Positions 1 to 5,066 of a stretch of 6,791 nucleotides of DNA are shown one piece after another. The notes beneath the pieces were generated by a model that saw only the letters and a list, made by a program, of their open reading frames with translations, was not told the origin of the DNA and searched no databases. This stretch comes from an uncultured Beijerinckiaceae bacterium (GTDB lineage Bacteria; Pseudomonadota; Alphaproteobacteria; Rhizobiales; Beijerinckiaceae). Position 1 is the first letter of the stretch; each line of letters starts with the position of its first letter. Both the position numbers and the translations under genes were made by a program. The stretch lies in contig CALMRL010000166.1 in NCBI GenBank assembly GCA_937873345.1, positions 1 to 6,791 on the forward strand, read 5' to 3'.

Positions 1-124
1 CCTGGGTGGCGATCACCGGCTGGGCGAGAGCCGCCCATTGCGGACGAGGATGCTAAAGCCTCGAACCGGAGAGTGCGTCAGCGATTTTCACGAAATCCGA
101 TGCGACGCAGAAAGCTACGGCGAA

Positions 125-157
125 GGGGCGAGGGCGGCCGGACGCCGCCTCGCGCCC
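125..157 (-). terminator. Terminator-like hairpin downstream of the 177-521 gene
   Basis: A GC-rich inverted repeat lies about 20 bp past the stop of the minus-strand gene. The core stem pairs GGCGGC (133-138) with GCCGCC (144-149) around a 5-nt loop. It extends outward through a second 4-bp block (128-131 with 150-153) and a third 3-bp block (125-127 with 155-157), with a one-base bulge on each side. In the minus direction only a short, poor T-rich tract follows, so intrinsic termination is plausible but not certain. From 1 to 124 I see no supportable gene. Confidence 0.4.
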
Positions 158-176
158 ATCAAGCCGTCTTCGCCGG

Positions 177-521
177 TCAGAGCGCCCGGCCGCGCTGGAT
201 TTGGCGGCTCAGCTGGTTCTCCTGGCGGTTGAGCTGGCCTTGCTCGGCGCGGGTGATGTGACCGCCGTTCAGCGTCTTGTCGGCACGCTCCTCGGCATGG
301 ATGGCGCGATCCTCCCTGTGCAGCTGCTGCGCTTGGGCCTTCGACAGCTCGCCCTGGCTGCGGCCGGCATCGATGCGGGCGTTCTCGTTGTTCAGGCGAC
401 CGAGCACCTCGGCTCGGCGGGGATGCTCCTGCTGGAAGGTCTGGGCCTGGGCGGCGCCGGCGCCAAGCGTGGCAGCCAGGGTCGCGAAGGCGAGACTGCG
501 CGTAAAGGTGTTGATCGACAT
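177..521 (-). CDS. Small secreted protein with two internal helical repeats
   Basis: A 114-residue protein. Residues 1-26 form a signal peptide (hydrophobic stretch about 10-24, AQA before the predicted cut at 26/27), so it should be exported to the periplasm. The mature part is rich in Gln, Arg, Glu and His and looks fully helical. It holds two related units, GELSKAQAQQLHRED and GHITRAEQGQLNRQE, each followed by a short charged helix, on the pattern G-x-[LI]-[ST]-[KR]-A-x3-QL-x-R-[EQ]-[DE]. I recall similar uncharacterised secreted proteins with HPRRAEV near the mature N-terminus and a GGHITRAEQ segment from many proteobacteria; no function is assigned. The start is supported by GGGAG about 9 nt upstream of ATG. 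It diverges from the 806 gene and is followed by a terminator-like hairpin. Confidence 0.85.
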   Translation of the reverse strand: MSINTFTRSLAFATLAATLGAGAAQAQTFQQEHPRRAEVLGRLNNENARIDAGRSQGELSKAQAQQLHREDRAIHAEERADKTLNGGHITRAEQGQLNRQENQLSRQIQRGRAL

Positions 522-621
522 GGCTTTGTTCTCCCGTCTGGAACGACGCCACCTTGCGGCGCCGACGTTGAAGAGCGCCTGAGGGATCGATTCACCTGCC
601 GTTCAAGGCGGCGCCCGCGAT

Positions 622-645
622 CCGCTCGGAAGACTAGACGAGCGG
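622..645. repeat. 7-bp inverted repeat in the divergent spacer
   Basis: CCGCTCG (622-628) and CGAGCGG (639-645) form a perfect inverted repeat with a 10-nt centre. It sits in the 284-bp spacer between the divergent secreted-protein genes, about 100 bp upstream of the minus-strand gene and 110 bp upstream of the EcfG-type promoter. No T-tract follows on either strand, so a terminator is unlikely. It could be an operator or simply chance in GC-rich DNA. I see no gene in the spacer. Confidence 0.25.
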
Positions 646-754
646 GCTCGCCATCCCCTACGCCCGCCGCTGTCGGCCGAGAGCTGCCGGGCGTGGCAAG
701 GCCGCTGCGGGGCGGGTCCGCGACGCTGGGCGCGACGGCGGCGGTGAGCTGTCC

Positions 755-779
755 GGAACCGGTCCTGCGCCGTGCCGTT
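755..779 (+). promoter_or_regulatory. Candidate EcfG (general stress) promoter
   Basis: GGAAC at 755-759, a 16-nt spacer, then CGTT at 776-779. This matches the established alphaproteobacterial sigma-EcfG consensus, GGAAC-N16/17-CGTT, used in the PhyR-NepR-EcfG general stress response. The -10 element lies 26 bp before the ATG of the secreted-protein gene at 806, which puts transcription start near 785-787 and leaves room for the AGGGG ribosome-binding site at 796-800. I looked for GGAAC and GTTCC elsewhere in the window and found no second properly spaced pair. Confidence 0.6.
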
Positions 780-805
780 CGTTCCGCTCTCGCGCAGGGG
801 CCATC

Positions 806-1081
806 ATGATCCTTCCAAAGACGATTGCCGCAGCAGCCTTTGTCGCTCTTCTCGGAACAGCGCCGGCCTCCGCACAGCAGGGCAGTACGTCCGCGGGTCC
901 CGCGCAGGACCAGGAGCGCAACGTCGCGGCCTCGACGGTCCCGAACGACGAGAACGCCGCGAGCGGAGGCGCGATGACCCGCGGCGCCGGGATCACCGAC
1001 CCCGCTGGCGCGGCGGCCGGCACGGTGGGCGGCGGACCGGGCATCGGGCTCGCAAACCCCGGCGGCGGCCCGAGTCGCTGA
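806..1081 (+). CDS. Small Gly/Ala-rich secreted protein, probably stress-induced
   Basis: A 91-residue protein with a clear signal peptide (residues 1-24: Lys at 5, hydrophobic core 7-18, ASA before a likely cut at 24/25). The mature 67 residues are rich in Gly, Ala, Pro, Asn and Gln, have no Cys, and end in a run of Gly/Pro (GGGPG, GGGPS). It is probably disordered in the periplasm or at the cell surface. I recognise no domain. The start is supported by AGGGG at 796-800, 5 nt before ATG. The candidate EcfG promoter just upstream suggests induction under general stress. It converges with the 1104-1367 gene, with only 22 bp between the stops and no obvious terminator there. Low-complexity composition weakens the coding case, but the signal peptide, ribosome-binding site and promoter together support it. 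Confidence 0.75.
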   Translation: MILPKTIAAAAFVALLGTAPASAQQGSTSAGPAQDQERNVAASTVPNDENAASGGAMTRGAGITDPAGAAAGTVGGGPGIGLANPGGGPSR

Positions 1082-1103
1082 ACGGCACCGACGAGGAGGC
1101 GCC

Positions 1104-1367
1104 CTACTCGGACGCCGAGCGCGGCAGGTCGTCGAAGGCGGACGCTTCCACGACCTTCTGCTCGATCAAGAGTTCGGCGCGGCGCTGCAGATTGGCGTAG
1201 GTGCGTTCCATGTCCTCGACGGCATCGCCGGTGAACGTCAGCTCCGACGCGATCCGGTCGAGTTCCTGCGAGGTGGCCGGCCCGGCGCGCGGCGCGAAGC
1301 GGTCGACGACGGCACGCCACGCGCCGTTGCGCGCCTGGAGATCAGCGATGCGATCCTGCTTGGACAT
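1104..1367 (-). CDS. Small helical cytoplasmic protein, unknown function
   Basis: An 87-residue protein beginning MSKQDRIADL. It has no signal peptide, membrane segment or Cys. Charged and hydrophobic residues alternate in a way that suggests two or three amphipathic helices: about 3-24, 34-50 (SQELDRIASEL) and 53-78 (AVEDMERTYANLQRRAELL). I do not recognise the family. The frame is open further upstream to a TTG at 1442 and an ATG at 1433, but those extra residues are rich in Arg and look like intergenic sequence. The ATG at 1367 has no strong ribosome-binding site, so the start is moderately sure. The spacer behind it (1368-1580) holds no gene. Confidence 0.65.
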   Translation of the reverse strand: MSKQDRIADLQARNGAWRAVVDRFAPRAGPATSQELDRIASELTFTGDAVEDMERTYANLQRRAELLIEQKVVEASAFDDLPRSASE

Positions 1368-1516
1368 TGACGCAAGATAGCAAGCCGGAGCCGCCTTGTC
1401 GCGGCCACGACGGCGATCCAATAGTTCAATCATACCCCCCAATACAGTCTAAAGCTGGGGAAAGCGTGCGCTGGTTGTCGCGCGAAACGCCATCCTATTT
1501 CGGCCGTTGGGCCCGG

Positions 1517-1532
1517 CTCGGCGCCGGCCGAG
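1517..1532 (-). terminator. Weak hairpin downstream of the HNH gene
   Basis: CTCGGC (1517-1522) and GCCGAG (1527-1532) form a 6-bp stem with a 4-nt loop, 48 bp beyond the stop of the HNH gene. No T-tract follows in the minus direction, so this is a weak candidate only. Confidence 0.2.
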
Positions 1533-1580
1533 ACCTCCGACCTTTGGGCATCCGCTGCGCCGGACGCCGAGAACACGCCC

Positions 1581-1937
1581 CTACCGTCTGCGCCCGCGCG
1601 TCGGAGCGTGGAAGTCGGGTGGCTTGCCGACGATCCAGCGGAGGAAGTCCTGCATCGCCGGCTGCGACGCCGGCGGTAGTCCTTCACCCTCCATGTGCGC
1701 CAGTTCGACGTTGGAGAAGGCGGCGTGGAGCGCACGATGGCAAATCGGGTGCACGGGCACGGTGATTCGGCCGCCCCGGCTCTTCGGGCGAGGATGGTGC
1801 CACTCGACGCGCAGACCCAGCGGGCGCGAGCACAGCCAGCAGCGATCCGCCGGCACCGCGCCGACGTCTAGCCGGTCGTCATGCCGGTCGAGGGAGCCGG
1901 GAAGCGGCGCGGCAGCGCGTCCCCTGCCCCTGCCCAC
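1581..1937 (-). CDS. Stand-alone HNH endonuclease-family protein
   Basis: The open frame gives 118 residues from a GTG start. The HNH (beta-beta-alpha metal) fold is visible: a zinc knuckle CWLC (Cys33, Cys36), EWHHPRPKSRGG (45-56) with the His47-His48 pair, then VHPICHRALH (62-71) with Cys66, His67 and His71. The C-terminal helix (about 92-104) ends in KPPDFHAP. HNH proteins cut or nick DNA using a metal-bound His; nothing here shows the target. Nothing is fused to the domain and no phage terminase, modification or immunity gene is adjacent, so it is an orphan. The start is uncertain: in relatives I recall, the first Cys pair lies close to the N-terminus, so a GTG at 1856 (91 residues) is about equally likely. 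Neither GTG has a good ribosome-binding site. It is divergent from mucR. Confidence 0.8.
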   Translation of the reverse strand: MGRGRGRAAAPLPGSLDRHDDRLDVGAVPADRCWLCSRPLGLRVEWHHPRPKSRGGRITVPVHPICHRALHAAFSNVELAHMEGEGLPPASQPAMQDFLRWIVGKPPDFHAPTRGRRR

Positions 1938-1970
1938 GGTGCCGCGCCGGCTTATGCCTGCCCCATCTGC

Positions 1971-2006
1971 TCAGCTGCCGGCATGTCGCGATGCCTTGGT
2001 GTTCAT
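1971..2006 (-). other. Possible 11-codon leader ORF before the HNH gene
   Basis: ATG at 2006 opens a short frame, MNTKASRHAGS, ending in TGA at 1971. It is preceded on the minus strand by GGGAGGGG right next to the ATG, the most purine-rich ribosome-binding site of any candidate near the HNH gene. It lies 33 bp before the GTG at 1937 and is in the same frame. It may be a translated leader, or a chance purine run; there is no direct evidence of expression. Confidence 0.2.
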
Positions 2007-2115
2007 GCCCCTCCCTACAAGCCGTGGTGGGACGGGAAAAGCTGGACGGTGTCGCAGGCCGTTGCCGTGCCATCGAAAGACCGCGGGCTCCGCACTCGGC
2101 GCACAAGAGTTTGAT

Positions 2116-2144
2116 TTGAAGAATACGACGGCATTTACTAAGAT
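2116..2144 (+). promoter_or_regulatory. Candidate sigma-70-type promoter of mucR
   Basis: TTGAAG (2116-2121) and TAAGAT (2139-2144) are spaced by 17 bp, each matching 4 of 6 bases of the housekeeping consensus. They lie at the start of the AT-rich stretch before mucR. Transcription would start near 2151, inside the repeated CTCATTCT/AGAAT elements, and give a leader of about 60 nt. Confidence 0.4.
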
Positions 2145-2148
2145 GAGA

Positions 2149-2195
2149 CTCATTCTGAAGTTGAGAATCGAAATAAGAAGTGCACTCTCATTCTC
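2149..2195. promoter_or_regulatory. Operator-like repeats before mucR
   Basis: CTCATTCT occurs twice in direct orientation (2149-2156 and 2187-2194). Between the copies, AGAAT (2164-2168) forms an inverted repeat with the first copy (ATTCT, 7-nt spacer), and GAGAAT (2163-2168) forms one with the second (ATTCTC at 2190-2195). The region is about 38-41% G+C by hand count, against a clearly GC-rich background. MucR/Ros proteins are known to bind AT-rich DNA with loosely conserved sites and to repress their own promoters. An autoregulatory operator is therefore a reasonable inference, not a demonstrated one. Confidence 0.4.
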
Positions 2196-2209
2196 GCGGC
2201 AGCGGGAGC

Positions 2210-2524
2210 ATGTCACTGAGCGACGATACCGTGAACGAAGACATCGAGGTCGTTCAACAGGTCGTCAGTATCGTATCGGCCTATGTCAGCCACAAGGCGA
2301 TGCGAACGGGAGAGCTGCCGGAGTTCATCGGCACGGTGCATGCCTCGATTCAGCAGCTGTCGAAAGAACAGGTCGCCGTCGAGATCAAGCCGTCGGAAAG
2401 CCCGGCCGTCCCAGTGAAACGCTCCGTGTCGAAGGAGTTCATCGTCTGCCTCGAATGCGGCAAGAAGTTCAAGTCGCTGCGCCGTCACCTATCCTCATTC
2501 CACGGCCTGACGCCGCACGAGTAA
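2210..2524 (+). CDS. mucR: MucR/Ros-family zinc-finger regulator, cut short by a stop
   Basis: A 104-residue product. Residues 1-52 match the MucR N-terminal oligomerisation region (IVSAYVSHKAM, PEFIGTVHASI). VPVKRSVSKEFIVCLECGKKF leads into a prokaryotic Cys2His2 finger: Cys80, Cys83, His93, His98, spaced C-x2-C-x9-H-x4-H exactly as in Ros. The family regulates surface polysaccharide, motility and host interaction genes and acts as an H-NS-like silencer on AT-rich DNA. Here the frame stops at TAA (2522-2524) right after LTPHE, where relatives continue with Tyr-Arg-x-Lys-Trp. The missing segment forms the last helix and part of the hydrophobic core of the Ros fold, so DNA binding is probably lost or reduced. 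I chose ATG 2210 because MSLSDDT resembles family starts; a GTG at 2180 adds 10 residues. GGGAG lies very close to the ATG. Confidence 0.85.
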   Translation: MSLSDDTVNEDIEVVQQVVSIVSAYVSHKAMRTGELPEFIGTVHASIQQLSKEQVAVEIKPSESPAVPVKRSVSKEFIVCLECGKKFKSLRRHLSSFHGLTPHE

Positions 2525-2809
2525 CGCGCCAAGTGGGACCTTCAGAACGACTATCCGATGGTGGCGCCGGCCACCTCCGCGACACGCTCGCACCTCGCCC
2601 GGGACGCCAGCCTCGGCCAGATCAACCGCGACGGGCCGCCCGAGGCGCCGGTGAGCGAAGATGCCGAGACGCATGACGTCGTTGCGGCGGAGCCGATGGA
2701 GGATAGCGTCGCGACACCCGCGCCGGAGGCCGGAGGGCGCGCGGAGACACCCGCCGTCGAGATGCCGAAGACGGCGACGCGCGGCCGGCCGAGGAAGGTC
2801 GCGGCCTGA
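2525..2809 (+). pseudogene. Stranded 3' part of mucR with an AT-hook-like tail
   Basis: Directly after the TAA, in the same frame, the sequence reads RAKWDLQNDYPMVAPA and then TRSHLARDASLGQ, which is the conserved C-terminal part of MucR. Frame and order are intact, so a single substitution (TAC or TAT to TAA) explains the break. An acidic, Ala/Pro/Glu-rich linker of about 50 residues follows, and the frame ends with RGRPRK, an AT-hook core (GRP between basic residues), just before TGA at 2807-2809. ATG at 2558 is the conserved Met of DYPMVAP and has no good ribosome-binding site, so independent translation is unlikely. If the stop were absent, the protein would be 199 residues: oligomerisation region, zinc finger, acidic linker, AT-hook. 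Confidence 0.75.
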
Positions 2810-2817
2810 GGTCGGAG

Positions 2818-2834
2818 CGCCTCGCGCCGAGGCG
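2818..2834 (+). terminator. Hairpin just after the mucR reading frame
   Basis: CGCCTC (2818-2823) and GAGGCG (2829-2834) form a 6-bp perfect stem with a 5-nt loop, 8 bp after the final TGA at 2809. No T-tract follows. The placement fits a transcription end for the original full-length mucR, but the evidence is weak. Confidence 0.3.
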
Positions 2835-2993
2835 ACATCCGCTTCGACGAAGGACCCCGGCGCGGCAGGTGGGAAGCTTCAACCCGGGGTGATCGGCTTG
2901 GAAGCGCGGGAACTCCTCGTTTTCGCCATCAGGCGGTGGCAAGTCGGCGCGCCGGCAGGCGTTCCGCTGCCGGAGCAGGAACGAGGTCATCCC

Positions 2994-3575
2994 ATGCGCG
3001 CACGCTCTTCCCGAAGCGGTCTTTCGCTCGGCTCGCTTCTCGCGATCACGGTCGTGGGCGCCGCCCTGCCGGCGATCGCGCCGGCCGCGTTGCGCGCGCA
3101 GCCCGCCGCCCCGGCGCCGGCGGATGCGCCGAAGCAGGTGGCGCTGAGCCAAGCGAAGATCGACAGCCTCGTCGCTGCGCAGAAGAAGATCCAGGACGTC
3201 GAGGGCAAGGCCCAGGCGAAGGGCGCCAACGCCGACCAGGCGGACGCCAAGACCCAGAAGGAGGTCGAAGGGATCATCACCTCGAGCGGCTTCGGCTCGA
3301 TGAAGGACTTCGCCGACACGATGTACAGCGTCGGCATGGTGCTGTCGGGCATGGATCCCGACGGTAGCGACTACATCGGCACCGTCGCCGCCCTGACGAA
3401 GGAGGAGACGCAGGTGAAGGCCGACACCAAGATGCCGGCCAACGAGAAGAAGGAAGTGCTCGACGAGATCCAAGCCGGCATCAAGAGCGCCCCCACGGAG
3501 AAGCCGCTGCCCGCGAATATCGAGCTGGTGAAGGCCAACATCGGCAAGCTCGACCAGAGCCAGAAGGCCGACTGA
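2994..3575 (+). CDS. Secreted helical protein of a Hyphomicrobiales-type family
   Basis: A 193-residue protein. The signal peptide has an Arg-rich start (Arg2, 4, 7), a hydrophobic stretch (about 10-33) and a likely cut after LRA at 35/36. A short Ala/Pro linker (36-45) follows, then a Lys/Asp/Glu-rich, mostly helical domain. Visible landmarks are SQAKIDSLVAAQKKIQDVE, ITSSGFGSMKDFADTMY, VLSGMDPDG, a second helical part with KMPANEKKEVLDEIQ, and PANIELVKANIGKL near the end. I recall similar uncharacterised periplasmic proteins in Bradyrhizobium and relatives (an N-terminal AAQK helix, an EKK-x2-LDE helix and a NIELVK end), but know no function or domain name. There is no Cys. The start is firm: CGAGGT lies about 7 nt before ATG. 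It stands alone, after the broken mucR and converging on yebC. Confidence 0.85.
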   Translation: MRARSSRSGLSLGSLLAITVVGAALPAIAPAALRAQPAAPAPADAPKQVALSQAKIDSLVAAQKKIQDVEGKAQAKGANADQADAKTQKEVEGIITSSGFGSMKDFADTMYSVGMVLSGMDPDGSDYIGTVAALTKEETQVKADTKMPANEKKEVLDEIQAGIKSAPTEKPLPANIELVKANIGKLDQSQKAD

Positions 3576-3631
3576 CCTCCCCATCCCGCGGGATCGTCGC
3601 CGACAGGGAGGCCGGACCGCAAGGCCCGGCC
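3576..3631. terminator. Convergent-gene spacer with stacked inverted repeats
   Basis: Three inverted repeats fill the space between the convergent 2994-3575 gene and yebC. CCTCCC (3576-3581) pairs with GGGAGG (3606-3611); a perfect 12-bp palindrome ATCCCGCGGGAT (3583-3594) lies inside it; and GGCCGG (3610-3615) pairs with CCGGCC (3626-3631). The first begins immediately after the TGA. None is followed by a T-tract, so factor-independent termination is uncertain, but the position suits a two-way end point. Confidence 0.35.
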
Positions 3632-3672
3632 CGCATCGAGCCGTTCCCCGCCGGTGAAGGCACCGCGATCCG

Positions 3673-4422
3673 CTACTGCGCGCTCATCTTGGCGAGCAGG
3701 GCGTCGGACAGGGCAAAGTTCGCCGTCACCGTCTGCACATCGTCGTTGTCCTCCAGCACATCGATCAGCTTGAGGATTTTTTCGGCGACCTCGTCCTCGA
3801 CGGGCACGGTGTTCTGCGGCTTCCAGACGAGGGCGGCCCGCCGCGGCTCGCCGAAGCGCGCTTCCAGCGTCTGGGCGACGTCGCGCAGGTCGGTGAGCCC
3901 CGTGACCACCTCGTGGCCCTCCTCGCCCGACGCGACGTCGGCGGCTCCGGCGTCGATCGCCGCTTCCATCATCTGGTCCTCGGAGGCCGCCTTCGGCTCA
4001 AACTCGATCAGCCCGACGCGATCGAACATGAAGGAGACGGCGCCGGTCTCCGCAAGCGCGCCGCCGGCTTTCGTGAAGTAGGAGCGCACCTCACCGGCCG
4101 TGCGGTTGCGGTTGTCGGTCAGGGCCTCCACGATCACGGCGACGCCGCCCGGCGCGTAGCCCTCGTAACGCACCTCGTCGTAGGTCTCGGCGTCGGCCCC
4201 GGATGCCTTCTTGATCGCGCGCTCGATGTTGTCCTTGGGCATGTTCTCGGCCCGCGCCGCGAGCACGGCGGCGCGAAGCCGCGCGTTCATCGCCGGATCG
4301 GGCAGGCCCATCTTGGCGGCCACCGTGATCTCGCGCGCCAGCTTGGAGAAGAGCTTGGAGCGGATCGCGTCCTGCTTGCCCTTCTTGTGCATGATGTTCT
4401 TGAACTGTGAATGGCCCGCCAT
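3673..4422 (-). CDS. yebC: YebC/PmpR (TACO1) family protein
   Basis: A full-length family member of 249 residues (usual length about 240-250). The N-terminal signature MAGHSQFKNIMHKKGKQD is followed by SKLFSKLAREITVAAKMG, RLRAAVLAARAENMPKDNIERAIKK, the YEGYAPGGVAVIVE strand-helix, and NRNRTAGEVRSYFTKAGG. The three-domain layout is intact. YebC proteins were first described as DNA-binding regulators (PmpR of Pseudomonas) and later as ribosome-associated factors that help translate proline-rich stretches, like mitochondrial TACO1; which role dominates here cannot be read from the sequence. The start is fixed by the family motif; the ribosome-binding site is a weak GAGCGAG. In many proteobacteria yebC lies beside ruvC-ruvA-ruvB; here the downstream neighbour is an unrelated convergent gene. 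A dyad lies 22-50 bp upstream. Confidence 0.97.
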   Translation of the reverse strand: MAGHSQFKNIMHKKGKQDAIRSKLFSKLAREITVAAKMGLPDPAMNARLRAAVLAARAENMPKDNIERAIKKASGADAETYDEVRYEGYAPGGVAVIVEALTDNRNRTAGEVRSYFTKAGGALAETGAVSFMFDRVGLIEFEPKAASEDQMMEAAIDAGAADVASGEEGHEVVTGLTDLRDVAQTLEARFGEPRRAALVWKPQNTVPVEDEVAEKILKLIDVLEDNDDVQTVTANFALSDALLAKMSAQ

Positions 4423-4443
4423 CTCGCTCGCGCCCTGATGCCT

Positions 4444-4472
4444 GCTGTGGTTTTCCCCTCGTCTCCCACAGC
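4444..4472. repeat. 7-bp dyad upstream of yebC
   Basis: GCTGTGG (4444-4450) and CCACAGC (4466-4472) form a perfect inverted repeat with a 15-nt centre. The half-sites are 22 bp apart centre to centre, about two helical turns, which is the usual geometry for a dimeric regulator. It lies 22-50 bp before the yebC ATG, so it could be an operator over the promoter or, if transcribed, a leader stem-loop. Confidence 0.35.
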
Positions 4473-4513
4473 GGGCCGGGAGCGGCAAGATGGCGGACTG
4501 ACACCCACCGGCA

Positions 4514-4527
4514 GCCCGCGTCCGGGC
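4514..4527 (-). terminator. Short hairpin after the DUF2721 gene
   Basis: GCCCG (4514-4518) and CGGGC (4523-4527) form a 5-bp stem with a 4-nt loop, 8 bp past the stop of the DUF2721 gene. There is no T-tract, so it is a weak candidate for termination before yebC. Confidence 0.25.
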
Positions 4528-4535
4528 GGTGACCC

Positions 4536-5000
4536 TCAGTCCACCAGCCGTCCGCTGTTCAGCGCCACCGCGCGGATGCCGCGGCTGGCCAGCAGCACTT
4601 CGGCGAGGAAGGCGCCGAGCGCGCCGAGCGTGCACAGGATGGCCGAGCCGAACAGGCCGAACAGCAGGTTCGCCGCGGTCTTGTCGCGCACGATCGAGAA
4701 GAACAGAGCCAACACCGTGCCGCAGGTGAAGGCGCCGCTCACCGCCGCGAGGATCACGGCGACGTCGAGGATATGCGTGCGCCGGCGAAGGTAGGACAGG
4801 CGCAAACTCGTCTCGCGCGCCTTGACCTCGTCGCGGGACGGCGCGTCGAGGATGGCGTTGACCTTGTCCGAGATGCGGGCGAGCCGCGTCGTGAAGGTGC
4901 CGAGCAACGTCGCCACCGCCGACAGAAGAAAGATCGGAGACAGCGACAGTTGGATGATGTGGACGACGCCGTCGTAGCTCGTCGGGTCCTGTGGAATCAC
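4536..5000 (-). CDS. DUF2721 family membrane protein
   Basis: A 154-residue inner-membrane protein with three predicted membrane helices: about 11-35 (IIQLSLSPIFLLSAVATLLG), 78-103 (VAVILAAVSGAFTCGTVLAL) and 111-138. The first helix and the following loop carry the family pattern SPIFLLSAVATLLGTFTTRL-ARISDK. A charged cytoplasmic-type loop of about 35 residues with several Arg separates helices 1 and 2. DUF2721 proteins have no known function; ion-channel or transport roles would be guesses. The start is GTG at 5000, with AGGGGCGGG a few bases upstream. It lies 66 bp after the broken sir2 on the same strand and 113 bp before yebC, so read-through from sir2 is possible. Confidence 0.9.
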   Translation of the reverse strand: MIPQDPTSYDGVVHIIQLSLSPIFLLSAVATLLGTFTTRLARISDKVNAILDAPSRDEVKARETSLRLSYLRRRTHILDVAVILAAVSGAFTCGTVLALFFSIVRDKTAANLLFGLFGSAILCTLGALGAFLAEVLLASRGIRAVALNSGRLVD

Positions 5001-5066
5001 GCGCCCGCCCCTACGCCCTTCGTGGGCGGCAGGCTCTACACGGCAGGCCGCGATGCGGCAATGCTG

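Noticed and set aside
3..56. C-terminal end of a plus-strand gene entering from the left edge (stop TAA at 54-56)
   Set aside because: Only 17 codons are visible, with no recognisable motif; other frames are equally open in this GC-rich DNA.
61..80. Possible tRNA T-arm on the minus strand (GGTTCGAGGC)
   Set aside because: The flanking bases do not form a T-stem, and no acceptor, D or anticodon arms can be drawn around it.
540..569. Second EcfG-like site (GGAAC at 540, CGTT at 566)
   Set aside because: The spacer is 21 nt, outside the 16-17 nt range, and the orientation does not suit the adjacent minus-strand gene.
201..809. Long open frames opposite or beside the real genes (for example plus strand 201-809, minus strand 658-1320, plus strand 1507-2676)
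   Set aside because: They are Arg/Ala/Pro-rich translations typical of shadow frames in GC-rich DNA, overlap better-supported genes, and show no domain or ribosome-binding site.
2558..2809. Independent small gene starting at ATG 2558
   Set aside because: This ATG encodes the conserved Met of the MucR DYPMVAP motif and the frame is continuous with mucR, so it is the detached 3' part, not a separate gene.
2909..2921. GGAAC followed by CGTT before the 2994 gene
   Set aside because: Only 4 nt separate the two elements, and no CGTT occurs at a 16-17 nt spacing.
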